Source: an uncultured Porphyromonadaceae bacterium (GTDB taxonomy: Bacteria > Bacteroidota > Bacteroidia > Bacteroidales > Muribaculaceae). From it: DNA of 14,050 nt. The first letter of the stretch is position 1. Each line of letters opens with the position of its first letter. The position numbers were made by a program, and so were the translations under genes. Under the pieces are notes generated by a model. That model worked only from the letters and a program-made list of their open reading frames with translations, searched no databases and was not told the DNA's origin. The stretch lies in NCBI GenBank assembly GCA_947174735.1, contig CAMWKC010000028.1:1-14050 (forward strand), read 5' to 3'. Positions 1-7,574 of the stretch are shown here, piece after piece.

Positions 1-31
1 ACTGAAACACAGAGCAACACAGATCTTAATA
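1..31 (+). repeat. 31-base direct repeat, left copy
   Basis: The first 31 bases (beginning ACTGAAACACAGAGCAACAC) recur without a mismatch at 13678-13708 on the same strand. In both places the repeat lies just upstream of a decayed nuclease/transposase cassette, so it is probably the conserved 5' leader of that cassette family and not an independent element. Because it starts at base 1, its true left boundary is not visible. The well-preserved cassette at 12150 does not carry this exact leader. Confidence 0.9.
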
Positions 32-47
32 CCCAATGAAAGTATTA

Positions 48-351
48 CTTAAACATATACCGGAGATGAGAAATACCCTTTGCAGCCCGCGATGAGGCTT
101 TCCGCTGCCTGCTGCAGGTCGGCCGGATAGAATCGCTAAGTCCGGAAGAACGCAGGCAGTACAACATGGACCAGAAACAGCTCAGTATCCTCTACAGTAT
201 TGAGACATCGCGTCTGCGCGAAGGTATCAAGATAGGTGAAGAACAGCAATGACACTCTACAGTAATTAAATTGTGTTCCAAGGGAATTGCTGATGAGATG
301 ATAGCAAGTTTGCTGGATATACCTTTAGAGAAGATAGCCGATATTCGCTGA
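48..351 (+). pseudogene. PD-(D/E)XK nuclease/putative transposase remnant (copy A)
   Basis: This is a 3' fragment closely similar to 12696-13037, the C-terminal third of the intact gene at 12150-13037. Three lesions show that it is dead. The 5' two thirds, including the catalytic domain, are missing: the leader sequence AGTATTAC joins directly to the homologue of 12696. A 2-base deletion near base 70 shifts the frame (intact GAGATGAGAGAAATACC, here GAGATGAGAAATACC). A TGA at 250-252 interrupts the restored frame shortly after the GEE motif, with a further gap in the Gly/Glu-rich linker. The tail still reads GIADEMIASLLDIPLEKIAD and ends at the TGA at 349-351, in register with the intact gene. 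The function is lost; it could only serve as a recombination substrate. Confidence 0.85.
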
Positions 352-361
352 CTGCTTCATA

Positions 362-480
362 CTAATTTCCCAATGGTTGTAATGAAAACAATATGGGAAA
401 GCTGAATCACTTCATTTTCGATTAATGTAGCACGGGAAGGGGAAGGCATTGAATTATGAAGACTGAACTTGATAAAAGTG
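362..480 (+). pseudogene. MNT nucleotidyltransferase 3' end plus HEPN 5' end, remnants
   Basis: Bases 366-480 match about 13314-13422 downstream of the intact cassette. They encode the last ~30 residues of the MNT-type nucleotidyltransferase (PMVVMKTIWES, stop, then ITSFSINVA and IEL), with a nonsense codon where the other copy has Arg. An ATGA overlap at 456-459 then leads into the HEPN start (MKTELDKSG), after which homology ends abruptly at about base 480 and the frame runs into a stop. The N-terminal nucleotidyltransferase part is absent: a deletion joins the post-transposase spacer to this fragment at a shared ATTT. This shows that copy A once carried the same three-gene order as 12150-13530. 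Confidence 0.75.
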
Positions 481-506
481 GGTATGAAATGTTCATTATG
501 ATTAAG

Positions 507-556
507 TAATGAAAGCTGAGAGATAATATCATGATATTATCTCTCAGCTTTCATTA
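507..556. terminator. Perfect 50-base palindrome, probable bidirectional terminator
   Basis: Two 25-base arms are exactly complementary with no spacer (the left arm contains AATGAAAGCTGAGAG, the right arm CTCTCAGCTTTCATT). It lies 47 bases past the stop codon of the last pilus gene (606-604, minus strand) and just after the plus-strand cassette remnant, which is the convergent position expected of a bidirectional terminator. No U-run follows on either strand, so it is not a textbook intrinsic terminator. Long AT-rich hairpins without clear U-tracts are plausible 3' ends in Bacteroidetes. It could instead be a cruciform or a small repeat element. Confidence 0.6.
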
Positions 557-603
557 GAAATTACTGCTAAAGGCTGACCAGATAAATTTACTCGACCATA
601 AAC

Positions 604-3600
604 TTACTCTGGCTCGACAATAATAAATTTAATCGGGCAAGCATCTCTCCAGTTATTAGTAGGATAAGGATTGAAGTCAAAGTTAAAGTAATTCATATCC
701 CACCCAAGACAGGGATTAGGGAGCTCAGGAGGGTTGGCAGCAGTATACCGATCAATCCAATATATATTTCCTGACTGTACCATCAAATTATATGGTATAG
801 GACGGTACAAATTAGTACCTCGTCCAATTGTTAAAAGATAATCGACGTCACCATATCTAAGCTCTCCAGCTTGATTACCCGAAAATATAAAGTTGTTACG
901 TCTACCGGTACCGTATTTTCCCATTGGAAAAAATATCTGGTTACCTGTATCTTTGGTATATGCCATCACACCCCGCATTCCTCTCGGGTCATCAAAAAGA
1001 CCTTCATTATAAGGGTCAATTAGGCCGTAGGCATCTGCGGCAGTTCTGGCAGGTGCAGTTGCGGAACTACCGTAAACAACCCCGAAGCCAAATTCAGCTG
1101 CCTCAGTCAGGGCTTTAAAGTCGCCATAAGTTGGGACTCTATAAGTGTAGTCACCTTCATAAAAAGTACCTAAAGTTCTTTTTTGATGCTCTTCGGTATC
1201 AATATCATTTCTAAATCCAATCTCCTCCCATGTGTTCTTCATCCAGTTATTACCATCCTTACATCCAACAATGAATTTATAGCTGATACCGGGTGCTTCA
1301 AATGGGCCTACACCTCCCTCATCTTTCATATTATTGACTACAAATATACCTTTGCTTAGTCTACCTCGACGGAACATCGAGCCTAACATAAGAGGATTCT
1401 TTGTTAGTACTACGTCATACTCACCCCTGACACTCTCTCCATCTCCATCTAAGGGTGTTCTGGGAGTAGCTTGATAAAGAGAGAAAGAACTCCACTTTTG
1501 CCCTCCCATTGTGACAGGCTGATCGTAACCTTTACGAACCAGAATCTTATGTAGACACTGGTTGCCATGGTAAAGTACTTTCACAATGGCACATTCCGGC
1601 TCAGTAGCAGACACTGTCACCTTATCAAAATTAATATCAAAATGGATTTCAGAACCTGTGTAACCATGTATAGTGTCACCCTGCAGATAACCATCTGTTT
1701 CACTATTCTGAGTAAGATAAAATCCAGCGTTATTAGTCTGAGTCTCAATAAAAGCTGTCCATTCTCCCTGTGAGGTGAACGGTCGGAAATCAGCCATATC
1801 ATTACCACTCTCGGCTTCTAACAAAGTAACATGAAATACTTCATTTCTGTCAGCAGCACGCCATACACCTTTTGGATTTACCAATCTCTTAACTTGATAA
1901 ACATCTACTTCCTCTACCGCAATATGAGGCTCACCACCATCTTTACGTTTAAATGTTGCTTTTATCTCAAGTTTTGCTTTTCTCTCATAACCCTCGTATG
2001 GATTATTACCGGAGAAACCGGAACCTCGTATTAAAGTTTTAGCACGGGTCCACACTGGTACCATCAGAGTTTTCTGATGTTCCACTGGCTTACCCTGATC
2101 ATCCAATACCGGATTTACTGTATAAGTGTCATCTTCACTTGGGCCTGGATGCTGCGTAGGCTTTTCATCATTTATTGAAAATTCAGTAAAAACTCTCTTA
2201 CCTTCCGGATGGTTAACATCATTATAATAGTTTTCCAATGCTATATTTGACTCTAAACTATAATCCTTAGTAATAACTTCTGATTCCTTACTTTGTGCAG
2301 GAAAATGAAGCGCAAGGAACCCATAATATGGCACTTGCTTACCATTACGCATATACGGTGCACTCTCGTAAGCCTCTCTATTCCATTTAAAAGCGTATGT
2401 AGGGTTTGGGGTTATGTCAGTCTCTGCAGGTGGTACTCCTCCTGTCTTAGGATCGTATGGAGCCCAGTTATTTTCCACAATATTTACCTCAATATTCTCT
2501 ATAGTATAATCGGAACCTTCCAGTATCCTAATTGGAAGTTCACTTTTCTGACCATACAGATAGGAGACACGGAATTCCGGCTGTACCTCAATACCGGGCT
2601 CAGGTTGCTCGTAATCTATATGCCAGTCAGGTTGATTAGCCCATCCGTTGAAGCCTAAGGTAAGTTTAAAATGGTAATTACGCTGGGCATCATAGTTATA
2701 AGTAACGTTCTTACCCAACATAAAACGGTATTTAATGGAACCCTCACCTATTTTTCCCGGGTTAGCGGAAATATAGTAAGCCTCTACTTCGATATAGGTG
2801 CCGTAAGGAACACGGTCTTTGAAATCCTTATCATCCTTGTCATCCCGTATCGAAGTTCCGACTCCGTCAGGCTTACCATTCGGTTGTTGCTGTTTATCAT
2901 ATTTTACCTTGTCTTGTTCATTTTGAAAATCACCTTGAATATTTTCAAAAAAGAATAGTGAAGCTGCATTCGTAGCATGGGCATTTTCCGGAACCGGCTG
3001 ACGAATAGAGTTTTCCAGCTTATATCCATCTGTCTTTGCTGAACCTGTATGTGTATCCGGATCTTCAATAATGCCCTGGCTATTGTATTCAAATCTTGAA
3101 TTCTTAACAACTTCTGAGAGTTTGGCTGTATAGTCAGGTTTGGGATAGGGAGTTGACAGGTGATTGAGAAGTTCGGAATCACTTGTCGGTGTATTCGTAT
3201 TACCGAGCACACACTGGCTTGGAATATCACGAATAGTGACATTCCTTATATATATAGTCACATCCTGATTCAGACCGCTTGCATCAAATGCTATGGTAAC
3301 TTTAGATACTACACGGTTGAGCCAGGCATGAAATTTTGAATTCGTCGGGGTAAATGCTAATACTGGAACATCAGAATCTTTGACAATCTCATTATTATGG
3401 GTAAAATATCCAAACATCTGATTATTGGCAGCGATGTTTTCACTATTCCAGTCAAGCTTGATATTTCTGAGTCCCTTCTCAGTTTGAATTTCATTTTTAT
3501 AGTTATCCAGATTACCCATGTTAGCCACAGCATAAATTTTATATCTGCCATAAGGTAGACCTGGTAGAGAGAATGTGGCCTGGGACGTAGTTATCTCATC

Positions 3601-3945
3601 AGTATGTGCTTCATTACCATCAAGATGATCAGTATCTTTGACATTGTAAGGTGTTTCATCGTCATATCCATCTAACTCATCTTTAGTATATTTTCGTACC
3701 AGTTCACCATCCGGAGTATAAACAAGCACACACAAGGACTCGATAGCATGAATGACATTACCTGGCGTACGTGTGGCATGAAGATTTGTCGCCATAGTAG
3801 GCGTGAAAGTGACTGTAGCCCTCAAATCTCCTTCTCCTTCAGGAATTTCTCCATTATAATAAGTGAAATCATCAGTACATGAACAAATCATCAGAGAAAA
3901 AATGACTGTCATGACATATACAAATTTCATTACAATCGTTTTCAT
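604..3945 (-). CDS. Large fimbrillin-like lipoprotein, putative pilus tip adhesin (possibly DUF4906 type)
   Basis: This is the last gene of the pilus operon (1113 aa). A lipoprotein signal precedes Cys23 (lipobox ICSC, then TDD), and an ATRT motif with Arg59 is a likely protease maturation site. Residues ~60-145 look like the N-terminal fold of FimA/Mfa-type fimbrillins: an IESLCVLVY strand, then GLPYGRYKIYAVANMGNL. Residues ~205-240 (LNRVVSKVTIAF) look like the second fimbrillin half. The segment ending in LGFNGW and DWHIDYEQ (~430-450) appears to close the pilin module. From about residue 815 (QKWSSFSLYQATP) through YRVPTYGDFKAL (~935) and FPMGKYGTGRR to the C-terminus, the pattern recalls formylglycine-enzyme/FSMPD-like, C-type-lectin-like domains used as binding heads. 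The gene is 98 bases downstream of the BIG2 gene and visibly more AT-rich than the first genes of the operon. The tip role is inferred from size and last position; the DUF4906 label is tentative. A second Met at residue 6 is an alternative start. Confidence 0.72.
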   Translation of the reverse strand: MKTIVMKFVYVMTVIFSLMICSCTDDFTYYNGEIPEGEGDLRATVTFTPTMATNLHATRTPGNVIHAIESLCVLVYTPDGELVRKYTKDELDGYDDETPYNVKDTDHLDGNEAHTDEITTSQATFSLPGLPYGRYKIYAVANMGNLDNYKNEIQTEKGLRNIKLDWNSENIAANNQMFGYFTHNNEIVKDSDVPVLAFTPTNSKFHAWLNRVVSKVTIAFDASGLNQDVTIYIRNVTIRDIPSQCVLGNTNTPTSDSELLNHLSTPYPKPDYTAKLSEVVKNSRFEYNSQGIIEDPDTHTGSAKTDGYKLENSIRQPVPENAHATNAASLFFFENIQGDFQNEQDKVKYDKQQQPNGKPDGVGTSIRDDKDDKDFKDRVPYGTYIEVEAYYISANPGKIGEGSIKYRFMLGKNVTYNYDAQRNYHFKLTLGFNGWANQPDWHIDYEQPEPGIEVQPEFRVSYLYGQKSELPIRILEGSDYTIENIEVNIVENNWAPYDPKTGGVPPAETDITPNPTYAFKWNREAYESAPYMRNGKQVPYYGFLALHFPAQSKESEVITKDYSLESNIALENYYNDVNHPEGKRVFTEFSINDEKPTQHPGPSEDDTYTVNPVLDDQGKPVEHQKTLMVPVWTRAKTLIRGSGFSGNNPYEGYERKAKLEIKATFKRKDGGEPHIAVEEVDVYQVKRLVNPKGVWRAADRNEVFHVTLLEAESGNDMADFRPFTSQGEWTAFIETQTNNAGFYLTQNSETDGYLQGDTIHGYTGSEIHFDINFDKVTVSATEPECAIVKVLYHGNQCLHKILVRKGYDQPVTMGGQKWSSFSLYQATPRTPLDGDGESVRGEYDVVLTKNPLMLGSMFRRGRLSKGIFVVNNMKDEGGVGPFEAPGISYKFIVGCKDGNNWMKNTWEEIGFRNDIDTEEHQKRTLGTFYEGDYTYRVPTYGDFKALTEAAEFGFGVVYGSSATAPARTAADAYGLIDPYNEGLFDDPRGMRGVMAYTKDTGNQIFFPMGKYGTGRRNNFIFSGNQAGELRYGDVDYLLTIGRGTNLYRPIPYNLMVQSGNIYWIDRYTAANPPELPNPCLGWDMNYFNFDFNPYPTNNWRDACPIKFIIVEPE

Positions 3946-4043
3946 ATATTTGAAAGATTGTCAGGAAGTAATCTTATTTAGAATTATTTGTTATAAAACT
4001 ATATCAATTTCTGAATCTCATTGTCATAAGTCTTCTTGACTAT

Positions 4044-5165
4044 CTAATTTACCGTTACTTCACAACTTGCGGATATAGTAGGATCATCAACAGAAGTGAC
4101 GGTTATAGTAGTTTTACCTTTAGTTGTAGCGGTCACAGTAGCAGTTGCTCTACCAGTAGTAGCATTAGGTGAAGTACCACCAGAAACAACGGCAACATAA
4201 GGATTACTTGAAGTCCACCTAAGGGTCTTATAAGTAGGGTTTATAGGAGTTATGGTAGCTGTTAACTGGAGTTTTGGGTCTGCTCCTACAGTTGTTGTTG
4301 CTGTAGACGATGATATTGTAATCCCTGTAACGGCTCTTTTCGCAGTGACAGTTATCGGACAAGTAGCAGATCTACCTGACCCGTCCGTTGCCTCAGCTTT
4401 TATTGTAGCTGTTCCTGCTTTTATAGCAGTCACTAAACCATAAGATGAGACAGTGGCAACATTGTTGTTACTTGAAGTCCATTTGATAATTTGATTAGTA
4501 GCAGTGTTGGGAGTTACTGTAGCTGTAAAACTGAATTTAGCTCCTTCATAGAATGTCCCCGTGGGACCCTGTGACATGGCGACAGAAGTAACCGGAACCC
4601 TCTTATTTACCCATACCTCACAGGTAGCTTTTATATCTTCATTATCCTCAGAAAGGGCGATTATTATAGCTTTTTCTCCAGTACTTCCTCCATCTACAGC
4701 AGTCACAGTACCATACTGTGATACAGAAGCAATTTCGGGACGGCTTGAAGTCCATTTGATATTTTTATTAGTAGCTCCTACTGGCTCTACTGTAGCTATC
4801 AGATTGACTGTTTCTCCTATATTTCCGGTCCATGTATCCAGGTTTAGGCTGATAGATTCAACCGGAATTTTCGGATTGACTTTCACCGTACAGGTTGCTT
4901 TTATATCAGGATTATCAACAGAAGTCGCAGTTATAACAGCAGTTCCTGCACTTACGCCTGTTATCACTCCCTTCTCTGTGACAGTAACAATATCGGTATT
5001 GTCTGATGTCCAGATAATATCCTTATTATTGGCATCATCCGGAAGTACGTATCCCTCAAGGGTAACAGACTGTCCCACAGAGGTCTCTACCTCCGAGACT
5101 TCTTCAGAAGATCCTGTAGTGTTCATACTTATATGAACTGATTCAACCGGAACACCGAAGCCAAA
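4044..5165 (-). repeat. DNA encoding four tandem BIG2 repeats
   Basis: The 3' 1.1 kb of the gene encodes four ~90-residue BIG2 units, each about 270 bases. Nucleotide similarity is still visible between units: the 18 bases CTTGAAGTCCATTTGATA occur identically at 4471-4488 and 4744-4761, and TTACTTGAAGTCCA occurs at 4204-4217 and 4468-4481. The first unit in the protein (5165-4875) is the most diverged (WTSD in place of WTSS). Such repeats could gain or lose whole units by slippage or recombination without breaking the frame. Confidence 0.8.
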
Positions 5166-6413
5166 TGAAGGATTCAGGTTGACGGCTGTATACGGGAAAA
5201 GGGTAACGTCGCACAGTAGGTCACGGTTCTTGAAAGTGAAATTTATTTTGACCACAGTATTACGCGGCAGGGCCGGAAGATTAGGAAGTGCAACATGACT
5301 GAATGTTTCTATTTCTTCCGTACCTTCGGCTGTTACGAAGGCTGCTTCTACTCCTACGAAATATGTTGTGTTACCCTCTGCATCACCTTCGTAGTTTTCG
5401 CTTTCACAGTAGTACATCTGTGGAGCATAGTCTTTACTGCATCCATGTCCGAACCCGAAAGCCTCAGGTCGGAACTCAATGGGTTTAATCTGATTGTCAG
5501 TGCGCCCAGGTGTCTCGAAAGAAGTGATTATACGTCCTGTAGGTTCCTGGGTTCTCTTCTCTATATTTTCATACTTTGCCGGGTAGTATTTGGCATCTTT
5601 AGGAAAGAGATACTCCTTTTCCATCACATTCTGGAAACGTATAGCTGTGATACGCACAGACTCGTTAGGCGCAAACGCAGAGTCATCGCCATTTATTGAG
5701 AATTCGAATTTTACAGGAATGCGTGTAATAAAAAGTGATTCGTATTGAACGGGTCTGCCGACATTACCGGTAGCGACATTATAAGTCACATCGATGTCGA
5801 AGAACTCGGTCATGGGGATAAACTTCTTCGGACCGTCACCGCTATTGTCAATAAAGGGTATAGCGCCGGTGGACCACTGCTTACTGACAATCATGTCTTC
5901 TGCATCGGAGAGAGTGAATCTATTGCCTTTTGTAAGATTAACCAGAGACTTCCGTATGTTTTCATCGGGTAGAGAAGCTTCGTTGGCTATTAGATAGATA
6001 TGTTTCTTCTCCACACGGATATCGGGATTCTTCTCATCTGTGGTCCCTTGGTCGGTTGCCACTTTGAAAAGCAGTTGTTCGAAGTCGGTTGTACCCTCTG
6101 TGGAGGGCAGAGTCTCCAGACGGTTGTACTCAACGGTATTGTCTGGGCGCACTATTATAATACGCAGTGTATTCATACGCTCGTACACCCATACCGGTGG
6201 TTCGAAGGTATAGTTTTCGTCAGCGGGATTGGTGGCAGTACGTGTGCCGGGACGGTATATCTCGGCGCTGTTGCTGACGCTGACATTCAGGCACAGCATT
6301 ACGTCCGTATCCTCCGGCTCAGGGTCAACGACGGGATTTTCCGACGAGCGACAGGCGTAAAGGAGGCATACAGCGGCAGACAACAAAACTGTGTAAAGTA
6401 ACGTTCGCTTCAT
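4044..6413 (-). CDS. Fimbrillin-like lipoprotein with four BIG2 Ig-like domains
   Basis: This 789-aa protein has a lipoprotein signal ending at Cys21 (lipobox LYAC) and a GTRT motif with Arg58, a candidate maturation site. Residues ~75-420 form a fimbrillin-like module: a MNTLRIIIVRPDN strand, KKHIYLIANEA (the VAN-type strand of Mfa/FimA proteins), and a closing strand near VTLFPYTAVNLN. Four BIG2 bacterial Ig-like domains follow at roughly 418-510, 513-602, 604-693 and 695-789. Each begins with a (V/I)PVxS or AVTG strand and carries a core WTSxxxxxxxV followed by a G-(V/T/L)-(I/V)-T strand. The start codon overlaps the anchor gene's stop as ATGA (6413-6410), suggesting translational coupling. 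The Ig stack probably acts as a spacer or binding stalk in an accessory or tip-proximal pilus subunit. It could instead be a cell-surface lipoprotein not incorporated in the pilus. The fold calls are firm; the role is inferred. Confidence 0.82.
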   Translation of the reverse strand: MKRTLLYTVLLSAAVCLLYACRSSENPVVDPEPEDTDVMLCLNVSVSNSAEIYRPGTRTATNPADENYTFEPPVWVYERMNTLRIIIVRPDNTVEYNRLETLPSTEGTTDFEQLLFKVATDQGTTDEKNPDIRVEKKHIYLIANEASLPDENIRKSLVNLTKGNRFTLSDAEDMIVSKQWSTGAIPFIDNSGDGPKKFIPMTEFFDIDVTYNVATGNVGRPVQYESLFITRIPVKFEFSINGDDSAFAPNESVRITAIRFQNVMEKEYLFPKDAKYYPAKYENIEKRTQEPTGRIITSFETPGRTDNQIKPIEFRPEAFGFGHGCSKDYAPQMYYCESENYEGDAEGNTTYFVGVEAAFVTAEGTEEIETFSHVALPNLPALPRNTVVKINFTFKNRDLLCDVTLFPYTAVNLNPSFGFGVPVESVHISMNTTGSSEEVSEVETSVGQSVTLEGYVLPDDANNKDIIWTSDNTDIVTVTEKGVITGVSAGTAVITATSVDNPDIKATCTVKVNPKIPVESISLNLDTWTGNIGETVNLIATVEPVGATNKNIKWTSSRPEIASVSQYGTVTAVDGGSTGEKAIIIALSEDNEDIKATCEVWVNKRVPVTSVAMSQGPTGTFYEGAKFSFTATVTPNTATNQIIKWTSSNNNVATVSSYGLVTAIKAGTATIKAEATDGSGRSATCPITVTAKRAVTGITISSSTATTTVGADPKLQLTATITPINPTYKTLRWTSSNPYVAVVSGGTSPNATTGRATATVTATTKGKTTITVTSVDDPTISASCEVTVN

Positions 6414-7429
6414 GACTCGATATCATTGATACGTACTATCCAATCGTTAATGACTATTGTGGTCTTTATCCATCTCATATTACCATCAAGGAAGAAGAGC
6501 ATATTCCAACGACTTTCCCGGTCAAGAAATTCCTGAGAACCCATTTTGGAATATGCCGCACTCTTAAGAAGAAGCAGATAATTGTTAAGGGGTATGTCGA
6601 TGGTAGTTTCGCCGTTGAGCCGGTTGGTGACAATCAGACGCGGCTGCAGACCGGTGACAAGACGCGGAAAACTCATTTCGGCCCATGCCACGCTTGCCTC
6701 GGAGTAGTCAGGAAGTTGGCCCGGTGAGGCATTGCCTCGTATCCAGGGGAGGTAGTTTACAGTAGGCGAGGGAAGCACATCGTTATTCCATCCCATGAGA
6801 GTGTTGTTATCAACTACACGAAAGTCAAAGTCCGATTCGTTAATTTTTTCACCCGTTGTCTGCTGAAGTAGCACACGGAGATTATTTGTATCTTTCATCA
6901 TCTTGACTGTGACATCGTTGTAGTCTGTACCACCCTCTCTGACCTCGGCATTGAGACGACCGTAGAAAAGCGGATGCAGTTGTGTCCCTACAGGAGAGGT
7001 AAGGCAGTCGTTATTAAGACGCACACGTACATCTCGCAATGGTATCTGGGCTGGATCATCAGTAAAGCTAAACGATGAGTCAGTACACTGCATACCGCCG
7101 TACACCAACAATGTATAATAACCCGGTTCAAGGTCGAATTCCATACGCCAATTCTCATCTGCCAACTGTTCGGGAGTAGCGTCAGTACGTGTAGCCAGCC
7201 AGTGTCCCTGCTCATCATAAAGGAACACTGTCAGACAGTCCACCTGTGAAGGGAAGGCATTGGCAAACTCCATGTTGTAATCGTAGACGAAGCGTACGCG
7301 GAGACCCTGCGGACACGGCTTCAGGTCATCGTACAGGCTCTCGCACGACGTCAGCGCCAGCACCGATGCTGCCGCAATGACTACTGCCGTCAGCAAACGC
7401 CATATCGCTGTTGTCTTATAAGTTGTCAT
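6410..7429 (-). CDS. Mfa2/FimB-family fimbrial anchor lipoprotein
   Basis: The 339-aa product (start at ATG 7429) has a lipoprotein signal ending LALTSC with Cys29. Mature features fit the Mfa2/FimB (FimB/Mfa2) family: CPQGLRVRFVYDYN just after the Cys, a QVDCLTVFLYDEQGHW strand, EPGYYTLLVYGGMQ, and a C-terminal TTIVINDWIVRINDIES. In P. gingivalis this family anchors the pilus in the outer membrane and controls its length. No (G/A)TR(S/T) site is found near residue 66, as expected of an anchor that keeps its lipid. The frame stays open to a GTG at 7483, but that codon touches a strong hairpin and adds 18 polar residues before the signal peptide, so 7429 is preferred. The gene follows the major pilin and overlaps the BIG2 gene by 4 bases. 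The C-terminal motif resembles that of the major pilin. Confidence 0.87.
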   Translation of the reverse strand: MTTYKTTAIWRLLTAVVIAAASVLALTSCESLYDDLKPCPQGLRVRFVYDYNMEFANAFPSQVDCLTVFLYDEQGHWLATRTDATPEQLADENWRMEFDLEPGYYTLLVYGGMQCTDSSFSFTDDPAQIPLRDVRVRLNNDCLTSPVGTQLHPLFYGRLNAEVREGGTDYNDVTVKMMKDTNNLRVLLQQTTGEKINESDFDFRVVDNNTLMGWNNDVLPSPTVNYLPWIRGNASPGQLPDYSEASVAWAEMSFPRLVTGLQPRLIVTNRLNGETTIDIPLNNYLLLLKSAAYSKMGSQEFLDRESRWNMLFFLDGNMRWIKTTIVINDWIVRINDIES

Positions 7430-7456
7430 TTCTGATGTAAGTTTGTAGTTTGGTAA

Positions 7457-7482
7457 TGCGGAAGTCCGCGAGAACTTCCGCA
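7457..7482 (-). promoter_or_regulatory. Strong intercistronic hairpin between pilin and anchor genes
   Basis: TGCGGAAGT (7457-7465) and ACTTCCGCA (7474-7482) form a perfect 9-bp, GC-rich stem with an 8-base loop, extendable inward by a G-U and a C-G pair. It lies between the end of the major fimbrillin gene (7575) and the anchor start (7429). No U-run follows, so full termination is unlikely. Partial termination or a block to 3' exonucleases would favour pilin mRNA over the downstream genes, a common way to set subunit ratios. That role is inferred. Confidence 0.6.
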
Positions 7483-7574
7483 CCTATGTTTATAGTGCAT
7501 ACTTGCGTTCGGTCGTCAGGTCGCAACCCACACCGGGCACAGTCCTGCATTTATCTCTAAATGATCAGAGAAAT

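Noticed and set aside
4561..5136. Long plus-strand open frame opposite the BIG2 domains
   Set aside because: It is the complement of the Ig repeats, with a low-complexity Val/Ile/Ser composition and no recognisable domain or promoter.
7430..7483. GTG at 7483 as start of the anchor gene
   Set aside because: It touches a strong hairpin and adds 18 polar residues before the signal peptide. The ATG at 7429 places the lipobox at a normal distance.
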